DNA of 64,000 nt, taken from contig DATKBW010000121.1 of NCBI GenBank assembly GCA_035513575.1, positions 1 to 64,000 on the forward strand, written 5' to 3'. This document shows positions 34,403 to 42,638 of the stretch, piece by piece (within the stretch, counting starts at the first letter, position 1; each line of letters begins with the position of its first letter). The notes under the pieces are model-generated. The model was not told the DNA's origin. It searched no databases and saw only the letters and a list, made by a program, of their open reading frames with translations. The translations under genes and the position numbers were made by a program. The DNA comes from JAHWKI01 sp035513575 (GTDB lineage: Bacteria; Gemmatimonadota; Gemmatimonadetes; Longimicrobiales; RSA9).

Positions 34403-36214
34403 GTGCTCCTTCTCAAGCGACTCTACCCCTACATCCGGCCCTACCGCTGGGGCTACGTCGCCGGTCTCCTGATGGTGGTCGCGGCCAACGCGTTCGCGAT
34501 CCTCGCGCCGCGGCTCCTGGGCGAGGCCATCGACGCCATGCAGGCCGACGGCGTCACGCGGGCGGTGATCCTCCGCTACGCCGGCCTGATCCTCCTCGTG
34601 GCACTCCTGGGCGGTGCCGCCCGCTATGGCATGCGGGAGCTGCTCAACGGCTACAGCCGCAAGGTGGAGACGGACCTGCGGCAGGACTTCTTCCGCCACC
34701 TCATGCGCCTCGATGCCTCGTTCTACGGCCGGTGGCGCACAGGGGACCTGATGAGCCGGGCCACGAACGACATCCTGTCCGTCCGGATGGCGGTGGGCCC
34801 CGCCATCATGTACACGGTGAACACGCTCGTCCTGGGCGTGCTGGCGCTGGCGTTCATGCTGGCCGTCAGCCCGCTCCTCACGGGGCTCGCGCTCATCCCC
34901 ATGGTCGCGCTGCCGCCCGTCACGCTCTATTTCGGCAAGCTGATCCACCGGAAGTACGAGGGGATCCAGGAGCACCTGGGCACCCTCTCCACCATGGTCC
35001 AGGAGAACCTCTCCGGCGCGCGCATCGTCCGCGCCTACGTGCAGGAGGGCGCGCAGGAGCGGGAGTTCGACGACCTCAATCGCGAGTACCTCCGCCGCAA
35101 CGTCGATCTGGTGGTCTCCACCGGCGCGTTCCACCCCGCGCTCTCCCTCATGGCGGGGCTCGGGATGATCGTCGTGCTCTACGTCGGCGGCCGCCTCGTC
35201 ATCACGGACGCCATCAGCGTCGGCGACTTCGTCGCGTTCGGATTCTATCTGACCATGATGATCTGGCCCATGATCGCCCTGGGCTGGGTGGTGAACCTGT
35301 ACCAGCGCGGCGCCGCGTCGCTCGGCCGGATCCTGAAGGTCTTCGACACCGGGCCCGCCATCCGCGACCCCGCTCGACCCCGGGCGCTGGAGCCCGTGCG
35401 CGGCGAGATCGAGTTCCGGGACGTGCGCTTCCGCTACCCCGGGACCGAGCGGGACGTCCTGCGGGACGTGTCCTTCACGGTCCCCGCGGGCGCCACCGTG
35501 GCGCTGGTCGGGCCCACGGGGTCGGGGAAGTCCACCGTCGTCGCCCTCGTCTCGCGGCTCTACGACCCGGTGGAGGGCGAGGTGCTCCTGGACGGCGTGC
35601 CGCTGCCGGAGATCCCCCTCGCGCGGCTCCGGTCGGCCATCGGCCTCGTCCCCCAGGACGCGTTCCTCTTCAGCGAGACCATCGCGGAGAACATCGGGCT
35701 GGGCGTCGAGGGGCCGGGTGTGCCGGCGGACGGGGACGCGGACGCGGACGTCATGGCGCCGGTGCGCGCGGCGGCGTCCATCGCGCAGCTCGACGAGGCC
35801 ATCGCGGGGTTCCCCCACGGCTTCGAAACCAGGCTCGGCGAGCGGGGGATCAACCTGTCGGGCGGGCAGCGGCAGCGCACCACCCTCGCCCGCGCCCTCG
35901 CCCGCGACCCCCGCATCCTCATCATGGACGATTCGCTGTCCGCGGTGGACACGCAGACGGAGCGCCGCATCCTCCATGGGCTGCGGGACGTGCTGGAGGA
36001 CCGCACCTCGCTCATCGTGAGCCACCGCGTCACCGCCGTCATGGAGGCGGACCTGATCCTCGTGCTGCGCGACGGCGAGATCGTCGAGCGCGGCACGCAC
36101 CAGGAGCTAATCCGGGCCGGCGGGGTATACGGGGCCCTGCTCCGGCGCCAGCTGCTCGAGGAGGGGCTGGAACAGGAGACCGAGCCGGATGCGCTTGCTG
36201 CCACCCGCGCCTGA
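34403..36214 (+). CDS. ABC exporter (permease-ATPase half transporter)
   Basis: The protein has six membrane helices (about 1-290) and a nucleotide-binding domain with Walker A GPTGSGKST, LSGGQRQR, Walker B ILIMDD and the SHR switch. It resembles MsbA/MdlA-type exporters. The residue after Walker B is Asp (MDDSLSAVD), where the catalytic base is usually Glu, as in the weak site of heterodimeric exporters. A DGDADADV insertion precedes the signature. No partner is adjacent. The start is uncertain; I prefer GTG 34403 (603 residues) over GTG 34340. Substrate unknown. Confidence 0.88.
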   Translation: MLLLKRLYPYIRPYRWGYVAGLLMVVAANAFAILAPRLLGEAIDAMQADGVTRAVILRYAGLILLVALLGGAARYGMRELLNGYSRKVETDLRQDFFRHLMRLDASFYGRWRTGDLMSRATNDILSVRMAVGPAIMYTVNTLVLGVLALAFMLAVSPLLTGLALIPMVALPPVTLYFGKLIHRKYEGIQEHLGTLSTMVQENLSGARIVRAYVQEGAQEREFDDLNREYLRRNVDLVVSTGAFHPALSLMAGLGMIVVLYVGGRLVITDAISVGDFVAFGFYLTMMIWPMIALGWVVNLYQRGAASLGRILKVFDTGPAIRDPARPRALEPVRGEIEFRDVRFRYPGTERDVLRDVSFTVPAGATVALVGPTGSGKSTVVALVSRLYDPVEGEVLLDGVPLPEIPLARLRSAIGLVPQDAFLFSETIAENIGLGVEGPGVPADGDADADVMAPVRAAASIAQLDEAIAGFPHGFETRLGERGINLSGGQRQRTTLARALARDPRILIMDDSLSAVDTQTERRILHGLRDVLEDRTSLIVSHRVTAVMEADLILVLRDGEIVERGTHQELIRAGGVYGALLRRQLLEEGLEQETEPDALAATRA

Positions 36215-36229
36215 GACCTAGCTTTCGTG

Positions 36230-36607
36230 ATGACCGACCTGGACCGCACGATACTCATCGTCGAGGATGACGAGCTGCTCCGCGACGCCTTCAAGCTCCT
36301 CCTGGAGGACGCCGGCTACCAGGTCCTCGAGGCCGGGACCGCCGCCCGCGCCATCGAGCTCGCCACCGAGAGGCTGCCGGCGCTCGTCGTCCTCGACCTC
36401 GGACTCCCCGACGCCCCGGGGCTCGATGTGGTCCGCACGTTGCGCATGGACCCCGACATGGTCGACCTCCCCGTCATCGCCCTCACCGGCCGCGTCGGGC
36501 CGGCCGAGGAGCGGGAGTGCCTCGCGGCCGGCTGCGACCGCTACCTGCCCAAGCCCGTTTCCCCCGCCGAACTCCTCCGCGAGCTGCCGACTCTCATCCG
36601 TCGATGA
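36230..36607 (+). CDS. Single-domain response regulator
   Basis: The receiver domain alone (125 residues) has the acidic pair VEDDE, the phospho-acceptor Asp56 (VVLDLGLP), Thr in ALTGR and Lys in LPKPVS. No output domain exists, so it should act by protein contact, as CheY does. The stop overlaps the start of the phosphatase gene by 4 bp, suggesting a shared function. The GTG at 36227 adds one residue. Confidence 0.88.
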   Translation: MTDLDRTILIVEDDELLRDAFKLLLEDAGYQVLEAGTAARAIELATERLPALVVLDLGLPDAPGLDVVRTLRMDPDMVDLPVIALTGRVGPAEERECLAAGCDRYLPKPVSPAELLRELPTLIRR

Positions 36608-38391
36608 CCGGGCGCCGCTGGGAAGATCCCGACGCCGGCTGGCTGACCCGCGCGCGCCGGCGCTTTTATCGCTGGTACTACCACCTGAAGTACCTCCCCT
36701 TCGCCGCTGAGCGCCGCGGACGCAAGGAGTCGCCCGGCCGGGGCTTCGTAGGCATCCAGATCGACGCCCTCGCCTTCGAGGACTTCGAGCGCGCCCTCCA
36801 GGGCGGCCACATGCCGTTCCTGCGCCGCCTCGTCCACCGCGACGGCTGGGACCTCCGGCGCTATCCCGCCGGGCTCCCCAGCGCCACGCCGGCCGCGCAG
36901 GCCGCCATCTTCCACGGCACCAAGGAGCGCATTCCGGCCTTCCGGTTCTACGAGAAGAAGGACCGGCGCGTGATCATCGGGAGCCAGACGTCGTCCATGC
37001 AGTACATCCGCGACCGGCTCCCGGACCGCGGCGTCCTCTCGGGCGGATCCAGCTACGTCAACCTGTACGACGGCGGCGCCGACCGGGCGGTGTGGACGCT
37101 GTCGGACCGCAACCGCCGGCCGTTCCTCGAGAACCTCGGGGGCGGACGGATCCTGGTGCTGCTCCTGTTCCATCCGGTCCGCACGCTCCGGATGGTGCTC
37201 GTGGCCGTCCTGGAGTACCTGCGGGAGGAGCGGGACCGCCTGGTGAGCCAGATCCGCGGCCAGAACACCCACTACTGGTGGTACCTGCCCTTCCTCCACA
37301 TCGGCACCAACGTGGTGCTGCGCGAGCTCCAGACCCTGTCCGTGCTCCTGGACATCTACACGGGCGTCCCGGCCATCTACACCACGTACAACGCATACGA
37401 CGAGTTCGCGCACCATTTCGGCCCGTCGACGCGCACCGCCTACAAGAGCCTCCGGGCGCTGGACCGGCGGATCAGGGAGATCTTCAAGATCATCAACCGG
37501 ATCCCAGGCCGGCCGTACGACGTGTACATCCTGAGCGACCACGGCCAGACGCCGTCGGTGCCCTACCGGGTGCGGTATGGCGAGACCCTCGGGGACACGG
37601 TGCTGAGCGCCGAGAAGCACGGCGTGCTGGTGATGGCCCAGACCGGGGAGTACGCCCCGGCGGAGCAGGCCGTGGACTTCCTCGTGCACGAGCTGGAGGG
37701 GGTCGCCACGACCTCGAGCCTCCCCACCCGCAAGGCCGGTCTCGGCTTCAGCCGGTGGTTCCGCAAGCACTACAAGATCTTCCCGCTCACCGCCGAGGTG
37801 GTCCGTCCGCTCGAGGAGCAGCACCTGGTCCTCACGTACTCCTCCTCCCTGGCCCACATCTACTGGACGGATCCCGACCGGCCGCTCCGTTTCGAGGAGA
37901 TCCGGGATCACCCGGAGCGGCGCGCCCTGTATTACTTCCTCGTCACCCACCAGGGGATCGGCGTCGTCCTGACCCGGATGCTCGACGGCGTCCACGCCGA
38001 GAACTCCCGCGGCCGCGCGCTCGTCACCGCCGAGGGCGACGTGGAGGTCCTCGAGGGGGAGGATCCCCTCGCCGACTTCGCGCCGTCCAGGGTGGAGCGC
38101 GACGCCATCATCCACCTCGTGGGGCTCGAGAACGCCGGGGACCTGGTCCTCATGGGCGCCTACGACCCCGTGGCGGACCTGCAGATCTGTTTCGACGACC
38201 AGGTGGGCGCCCACGGCGCCCTCGGCGGCCGCCAGTTCTGGCCGTTCCTCCTCACCGCCCCGGGGCTCGTCCCGGAGCGGCACCCCATCCGCGACCCGCT
38301 GGACCTGCACCCGCTGTTCGCGCGCTACCCCATCATGGACCGCCTGGAGGAGGCCGGCCGGGACATGGCCCGGGCGACGACGAGCTCCTGA
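36604..38391 (+). CDS. Alkaline phosphatase superfamily (PhoA/NPP-like) protein
   Basis: The 595-residue protein carries motifs of the alkaline phosphatase/nucleotide pyrophosphatase fold: QIDALAF with metal-binding Asp, PSATPAAQAAIFHG with a Ser/Thr nucleophile region, YDEFAHHFGP and ILSDHGQTPS. A hydrophobic segment near 200-215 (ILVLLLFHPVRTLRMVLVAVL) may touch the membrane; no signal peptide is seen. It is translationally coupled to a single-domain response regulator, an unusual pairing that suggests phosphorylation-dependent control. Exact substrate unknown. Confidence 0.82.
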   Translation: MTGRRWEDPDAGWLTRARRRFYRWYYHLKYLPFAAERRGRKESPGRGFVGIQIDALAFEDFERALQGGHMPFLRRLVHRDGWDLRRYPAGLPSATPAAQAAIFHGTKERIPAFRFYEKKDRRVIIGSQTSSMQYIRDRLPDRGVLSGGSSYVNLYDGGADRAVWTLSDRNRRPFLENLGGGRILVLLLFHPVRTLRMVLVAVLEYLREERDRLVSQIRGQNTHYWWYLPFLHIGTNVVLRELQTLSVLLDIYTGVPAIYTTYNAYDEFAHHFGPSTRTAYKSLRALDRRIREIFKIINRIPGRPYDVYILSDHGQTPSVPYRVRYGETLGDTVLSAEKHGVLVMAQTGEYAPAEQAVDFLVHELEGVATTSSLPTRKAGLGFSRWFRKHYKIFPLTAEVVRPLEEQHLVLTYSSSLAHIYWTDPDRPLRFEEIRDHPERRALYYFLVTHQGIGVVLTRMLDGVHAENSRGRALVTAEGDVEVLEGEDPLADFAPSRVERDAIIHLVGLENAGDLVLMGAYDPVADLQICFDDQVGAHGALGGRQFWPFLLTAPGLVPERHPIRDPLDLHPLFARYPIMDRLEEAGRDMARATTSS

Positions 38392-38415
38392 GTCGCGGCG
38401 CGCAGCGCCCCGCGC

Positions 38416-39324
38416 TCAGCCGAACTTGTAGCCGATCATCTTGTAGATGAGCTTCGCCACCAGGAAGTCGGGGGCGTGCAGCCCCGGGATCGGCGCCAGT
38501 TCCACGACGTCGACGGCCCGCACGTTCGTCGCATCGAATACGCCCCGGAGCAGCTTCAGGACCGGATACCACGTGAGTCCCCCCGGCTCGGGCGTGCCCG
38601 TGGAGGGGATCAGCGAAGGGTCGAAGCAGTCCACATCGCAGCTGATGTACACGTTGCCCGTGAGCCGCTCGACGACCTCGTCGATCCAGCCGTCGCTGTC
38701 GTGGATGTCGTCCGCGTAGAACACGCGGATGTCGTCCCCCCCCTTCGCGAGCTTCGCCTCCTCCCGGGTCAGCGCGCGGATCCCCACCGGCACCAGGTCG
38801 ACGGTATCCCGCACCTGGTGCATCACCGCCGCGTGGGAATACTTCGTCCCCTCGTAGTGCGGCCGCAGATCCGTGTGGGCGTCCAGCTGGAGCACCGTCA
38901 GCCGCTCGCCCTTCAGCCGCTCCGCCCACGACAGGATCGGGGGGCTCGAGATGCTGTGCTCACCGCCCAGCGTGATCACGAACTTGTTCGGCGCCACCTC
39001 CAGGAGCCGGTCGTACGCCTCCCGCAGCTCGGCCATCGCCTCTTCGGCGCCCGCCCCCGTGAGTTGGAGCGACGGCAGCGTCGCGATCCCCGACTCCCAC
39101 GGCTCGCTGTCCAGCTCCTGATCGTACAGCTCGATGTAGCGCGAGGCCTCCAGGATCGCCCGCGGCCCGCGCGACGTACCGCCCCCGTAGCTCGTCGTCG
39201 ACTCGTACGGCACCGGCAGGATCACACTCTTCGCCCGCCCGAAGTCCGACGCGCTCTCATCCATCCCCATGAAATTGTGCGGCAGCTCCCACGACAGGTC
39301 CTGCAGCGATTCCGGCACCTTCAT
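38416..39324 (-). CDS. speB: Agmatinase / ureohydrolase
   Basis: The 302-residue ureohydrolase hydrolyses agmatine to putrescine and urea. The binuclear manganese ligands are visible: GGEHSI, DAHTDLRPHY and DVDCFDPS. The start at ATG 39324 fits the family length. The arginine decarboxylase gene lies 117 bp upstream on the same strand and makes agmatine, which strongly supports agmatinase over arginase or formiminoglutamase. Confidence 0.93.
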   Translation of the reverse strand: MKVPESLQDLSWELPHNFMGMDESASDFGRAKSVILPVPYESTTSYGGGTSRGPRAILEASRYIELYDQELDSEPWESGIATLPSLQLTGAGAEEAMAELREAYDRLLEVAPNKFVITLGGEHSISSPPILSWAERLKGERLTVLQLDAHTDLRPHYEGTKYSHAAVMHQVRDTVDLVPVGIRALTREEAKLAKGGDDIRVFYADDIHDSDGWIDEVVERLTGNVYISCDVDCFDPSLIPSTGTPEPGGLTWYPVLKLLRGVFDATNVRAVDVVELAPIPGLHAPDFLVAKLIYKMIGYKFG

Positions 39325-39441
39325 CGTTCCCCCATCGGCTGGCTCGGATGACGCGAGGGGACCCCGACCCGGGGCCCCCTCCTCACGTGTGTTCGGCACG
39401 TTCGCTCCCGCCCGCCGGCGGCACGGGGCGCCGCGGCGGCG

Positions 39442-40008
39442 TCAGCCGCAAAACACCGCGGATGCCACCGTCGTCACCCACAGGCCATCGTCGGGCCCCA
39501 GGGCGGCGGCCGTGAAGTTCTGCGTCTGGACGATCTTCCCTCCCAGCATCCACTGCTCCTTGCGCACGTCCCACGCGGCGTCCGGGTCGAACGGCTCCCC
39601 CAGCACCGTGGCCAGCATCGACGCCGCCAGGTCCTCGGCGTACTCCCCCGACGACTCCGCCTTCCGGCCGTACATGTGGACCTCCGAGATGTAGCCGTGC
39701 TGGTCCCGGTCCTTCGGCAGCGCCAGCCCGATGGACGACGCGATCCGGCGCCCCGGCTCGTTCGTCGCCATCTCCGCCAGCACCGCGAACAGGATCTGCC
39801 CCGGCTTCAGCATGTCCACCCCCGCATTCCGCTCCACGATCTCGCAGCGGGGAGGGAAGATGCTGGATACCCGCACGATGTTGAACGCCGCGATCCCCGC
39901 GTCCCTCAGCGCCATCTCGAAGCTCGTCAGCTTCTCCCGGTGCACGCCGACCCCGGTGGTCATGAACGCCTTGGACGGGACGAACTGTTGTGTCTGAATG
40001 GGCGACAT
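39442..40008 (-). CDS. Pyruvoyl-dependent arginine decarboxylase
   Basis: The 188-residue proenzyme cleaves itself to produce a pyruvoyl cofactor and decarboxylates arginine to agmatine. The self-cleavage site is in NIVRVSSIFPP, between Ser48 and Ser49, matching Ser52-Ser53 of the Methanocaldococcus enzyme. The downstream FAVLAEMATNEPG and YGRKAESSGEYAED fit the family. With the agmatinase gene next to it, it gives the arginine to putrescine route. The start is ATG 40008; the codons before it do not look coding. Confidence 0.92.
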   Translation of the reverse strand: MSPIQTQQFVPSKAFMTTGVGVHREKLTSFEMALRDAGIAAFNIVRVSSIFPPRCEIVERNAGVDMLKPGQILFAVLAEMATNEPGRRIASSIGLALPKDRDQHGYISEVHMYGRKAESSGEYAEDLAASMLATVLGEPFDPDAAWDVRKEQWMLGGKIVQTQNFTAAALGPDDGLWVTTVASAVFCG

Positions 40009-40046
40009 TTCTACCGCGTATGAAGAGAACCCGCTGAACGGCGCGA

Positions 40047-40074
40047 AAGCTAGCGCGGTTCGGGGCCGACGCAA
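40047..40074 (-). promoter_or_regulatory. Candidate promoter of arginine decarboxylase gene
   Basis: On the minus strand, TTGCGT (40069-40074) and TAGCTT (40047-40052) are separated by 16 bp. They are 39 bp from the start codon. Both hexamers are only partial matches. Confidence 0.35.
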
Positions 40075-40214
40075 GAAGCGGTCTTTTCAACCCCGACCCG
40101 CCACCGACCGGCGCCAGCCACGCCCGTTCCACCAGCCCCGCGCCCCATCTGGCCATGCCCCACCCTCCGACCGCCGCGCGTCCCCGGACCCACCAACGAT
40201 CCCGCTGGAAGGCC

Positions 40215-40244
40215 CGCTCGGATTCTGTTCGCGGGAATTGTTGC
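40215..40244 (+). repeat. Dispersed repeat copy F
   Basis: This is a full 30-bp unit, taken as consensus. Flanking GCTCG and CGAGC (40216-40220 and 40244-40248) can pair, so the transcript could form an imperfect hairpin. Confidence 0.85.
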
Positions 40245-40273
40245 GAGCGCCGGAAAACCCCGCGGCCCCGACG

Positions 40274-40303
40274 CGCTCGGATTCTGTTCGCGGGAATTGT
40301 TGC
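40274..40303 (+). repeat. Dispersed repeat copy G
   Basis: Identical to copy F over all 30 bases, 59 bp downstream in the same orientation. Perfect identity suggests recent duplication or continued movement. Confidence 0.85.
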
Positions 40304-40375
40304 GGGGCCTGGTCGGCGCGCGGCGCCAGGTGGGCGCCGCTGTCCCGACCCGCCCGGCCGCTGTCCCGACGACCC

Positions 40376-40403
40376 GCAACAGGATCCGCGAACAGAATCC
40401 GAG
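40376..40403 (-). repeat. Dispersed repeat copy H
   Basis: Inverted with respect to F and G. The outer 18 bases match exactly; the inner part has about four changes (GGATCC where AATTCC is usual). Confidence 0.8.
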
Positions 40404-40476
40404 GGCCGCGGAATGGATGGGGGCTGATGGTTGGACTCGAGGGGCGGGCGCGGGGCCCGAGGGGCGCCGCGGGACG

Positions 40477-40956
40477 TCAAACGGTTTCGATGGGACAGCT
40501 CAGGCCCTTCCACTCCAGCGCGTGGCCGGCGGCGCGGCAGGACTGGCACAGTCCGAAGATCTCCAGGCGGTACCGCGAGGGGGCAAATCCCTGTTCGCCG
40601 GCAACCCGGTCCTGCAGCCGCTTCAGCTCCGATTCGTGGATCTCCGTCACCGAGCCGCACTCTTCGCAGATCAGGTGGCCGTGCGCGGCCATCTGGCCAA
40701 ACAGGTGCTCGTACCGCTTGAACCCCTCGCTGAAATCCCGCTCCGCCACCAGACCGCTCTTCACGAGCATCTCCAGCGTGCGATAGACCGTGGCCTTCCC
40801 CGTTCTCTCGCCCCGCTCCCGCAACCGCGACTCGATCTCCTCCACCGACAGGTGCCCTTCCGACTGGAACACGACCTCCGCCACGGCCTCGCGCTGCTGC
40901 GTGACCGGGAGGCCCTGCTCCCTCAGATACCGGCGGAAAAGATGGACGTAGGACAT
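40477..40956 (-). CDS. fur: Fur-family metal-dependent repressor
   Basis: The 159-residue regulator has the winged helix (GKATVYRTLEMLVKSGLV) and a dimerisation domain with HGHLICEECG and the second CQSC zinc pair. Two CxxC pairs indicate a structural zinc. HEXE-like TEIHE contributes to the regulatory metal site. It could be Fur, Zur or PerR; Fur is most likely from overall look. An imperfect Fur-box lies 23 bp upstream of its start, suggesting autoregulation. It is read in the same direction as the nrnA/coaE group but behind a hairpin. Confidence 0.85.
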   Translation of the reverse strand: MSYVHLFRRYLREQGLPVTQQREAVAEVVFQSEGHLSVEEIESRLRERGERTGKATVYRTLEMLVKSGLVAERDFSEGFKRYEHLFGQMAAHGHLICEECGSVTEIHESELKRLQDRVAGEQGFAPSRYRLEIFGLCQSCRAAGHALEWKGLSCPIETV

Positions 40957-40978
40957 GCGCGCTCTGGCTGAGTGCTTC

Positions 40979-40995
40979 CCGACAATGATTATTGA
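40979..40995 (-). promoter_or_regulatory. Candidate Fur-box upstream of fur
   Basis: CGACAAT-G-ATTATTG matches the 7-1-7 Fur motif TGATAATNATTATCA at 10 of 14 positions. It contains the inverted repeat CAAT/ATTG. It is much richer in AT than its surroundings and close to the start codon, as expected for an autoregulatory operator. Confidence 0.5.
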
Positions 40996-41024
40996 TAGCC
41001 GAAAACGCCCCGCACCGCCAGTGT

Positions 41025-41044
41025 CCCGGGCTATTCCGCCCGGG
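41025..41044 (-). terminator. Hairpin after upstream operon
   Basis: CCCGGGC and GCCCGGG pair perfectly around TATTCC. The hairpin begins 2 bp beyond the stop of the hypothetical gene at 41047 and lies before the fur promoter, so it probably ends the preceding operon. Confidence 0.55.
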
Positions 41045-41046
41045 TT

Positions 41047-41484
41047 CTAGCGGCCTGGGCGCGGGTCGCGGGTGGCCTCGGTCAGGGCCTGCTCGGCGAG
41101 CTCGTGGAGCATGGTGTTCCAACGCCGCTCATCGCCCTCGATGGGGACGGGGCGTGGCGGGCCGGTGGGGGCGTCATCCTTGATGCGCTCGACGACCTCC
41201 TCGACGACGCGGCCGAGCCGGTCGGCGGGGGCGGAGCCAAACTCGTCGAGGGCGAGGCGTGGCTCGGCCTCCGGGTCGGCGGGTGCGGTGTAATGGGCGG
41301 CGTAGACGCGGCGGCGGTCGTCGTGGGGGTCGGAGTAGGCGGCGACGACGATGAGGGAGGTTTCGCCGGTCTTGAGGCGGCGCGGTGGGAAGAGCCAGAC
41401 GCGGTCGATGCGCTCGATGCGGATCCGGTCCGCGACGGTGCGGAGAAGGGCGAAGAGGGGCACGTCGGGCAGGTCGGCGCTCAT
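41047..41484 (-). CDS. Hypothetical protein at end of nrnA operon
   Basis: The 145-residue soluble protein has an alpha/beta pattern with strands RVWLFPPRRL and SLIVVAAYSD and acidic helices at the end (RVVEEVVERIKDD and HELAEQALTEA). I do not recognise a family. The start ATG 41484 was chosen because the codons before it are Arg/Pro/Ser-rich and not conserved-looking. It is 49 bp after the nrnA gene on the same strand and is followed by a hairpin. Confidence 0.6.
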   Translation of the reverse strand: MSADLPDVPLFALLRTVADRIRIERIDRVWLFPPRRLKTGETSLIVVAAYSDPHDDRRRVYAAHYTAPADPEAEPRLALDEFGSAPADRLGRVVEEVVERIKDDAPTGPPRPVPIEGDERRWNTMLHELAEQALTEATRDPRPGR

Positions 41485-41533
41485 CCGGGCATGTGCTTCA
41501 GCGGGTCTCTCGCAGGTCCAGCGTCGCGGGCTC

Positions 41534-42592
41534 TCACAGGTCCAGCGTGGCGCGCACGGCCCGCCGGGTCGCCTCGAGGACGCGGGGTCGCGCGGACGCG
41601 ACAGGGCCGCCGACCACGGCCCCGGAGGCCTTGATGTGGCCGCCGCCGCCGAACTCCCGGGCGACGGCATTCACGTCCACTTCGCCGTTGGAGCGGAAGG
41701 AGACCTTCGTGGCCCCATCGACCGTCTCGCGGAAGAGGAGCGCGACCTCGGTGCCCTCGACGGAACGGGCGTACTCGGCCACGCCATCGAGGTCGTCCGC
41801 GGTGGCATCCATCACGTGGGTCACCTCCCGGGGGATGGTGATCCACGTGATGGGCAGCTCCGGGTCCGTCTCGAGGTGCTCCAGCGCGATCCGGAGGATG
41901 CCGATGCGCTTCAGGGGCACCGTGGCGTGGAGCCGCCGGTACACCTGCTCCGGGTCCACGCCCCGCCGCAGCAGGTCGGCCGCGATGGCGTGGGTGCGCG
42001 GCGTCGTGTTGGAGAACCGGAACGACCCGGTGTCCGTCTCGATGGCCGCGTAGAGCCCCTCCAGGACCGGGCGATCCCACGCGCCGGGGTCCGCGAGGAG
42101 GAGCAGGTCGTAAACGATCTCGCCCGTCGCGCACGCCGAGGCGTCCCGCACCCCGGGGCCCGGAATGCCCTCCGCGGACGGCGGGTGGTGGTCCAGGACG
42201 ATCGCGGCGCCCTCCTTCAGCCCCTTCGCCACCCGCCCGATCCGCCCCGGCTCTCCCGTGTCCAGCACGACGAGCAGGTCCGCGGCCGCCACGCGCGCGT
42301 CCTGATCGGCGCCCGGGTCGACGACGCTCACGCCCGGCGGCAGCAGGTACCGGAACCGGTCCGGGTACGCCGTCGGGTTCGTGATGGCCACGCGCTTGCC
42401 CCGCCCCGACAGCCACGCCCCCAGCGCGGTCTGGGACCCGGCGCCGTCGCCATCGGCGTTCACGTGGGTGGTCAGGGCGAGATCCCCGGCGGCGTCGAGG
42501 ATCGGGAGCACTTCCAGCAGCGCCGCCCGGCGGCTCGCCGGGACCTGCAGCATCTCGCCCAGCAGGGCCGCGGCCTTCGTCTGATCAGTCAC
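41534..42592 (-). CDS. nrnA: DHH/DHHA1 phosphoesterase (NrnA-like)
   Basis: The 352-residue protein matches the NrnA family, which degrades short RNA oligomers and pAp. The DHH motifs are visible: THVNADGDGAGS, VLDTGEPGR, VLDHHPPS and the SNTTP/ETDTGSFRF region. The C-terminal DHHA1 domain ends with FGGGGHIKASG for substrate binding. Some relatives hydrolyse cyclic di-AMP products. The start is GTG. It lies 46 bp after the coaE-PHP fusion gene, in the same operon. Confidence 0.87.
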   Translation of the reverse strand: MTDQTKAAALLGEMLQVPASRRAALLEVLPILDAAGDLALTTHVNADGDGAGSQTALGAWLSGRGKRVAITNPTAYPDRFRYLLPPGVSVVDPGADQDARVAAADLLVVLDTGEPGRIGRVAKGLKEGAAIVLDHHPPSAEGIPGPGVRDASACATGEIVYDLLLLADPGAWDRPVLEGLYAAIETDTGSFRFSNTTPRTHAIAADLLRRGVDPEQVYRRLHATVPLKRIGILRIALEHLETDPELPITWITIPREVTHVMDATADDLDGVAEYARSVEGTEVALLFRETVDGATKVSFRSNGEVDVNAVAREFGGGGHIKASGAVVGGPVASARPRVLEATRRAVRATLDL

Positions 42593-42638
42593 GCGGCAAC
42601 CTTATCGGCCGGGGTCCTGGCCAGGCAAGGCCGCACCC

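Larger units (their letters stand above)
40215..40403. mobile_element. MITE-like cluster of inverted dispersed repeats
   Basis: Inside a 468-bp gene-free gap (40009-40476) lie copies F and G in direct orientation and copy H inverted. The ends of G and H share an 18-bp perfect inverted sequence, beginning CTCGGATTCTG. They enclose about 130 bp with no gene, the form of a non-autonomous element whose ends face outwards in the same way as in the IS-like element at 20.4 kb. No target duplication is seen. The rest of the gap (40080-40214 and 40404-40476) has nothing I can recognise. Confidence 0.55.

Noticed and set aside
32792..36100. One long minus-strand frame covering several genes
   Set aside because: Only its last 213 residues (barrel protein) are real; the rest is antisense to the ABC exporter and out of frame with the lipoprotein gene.
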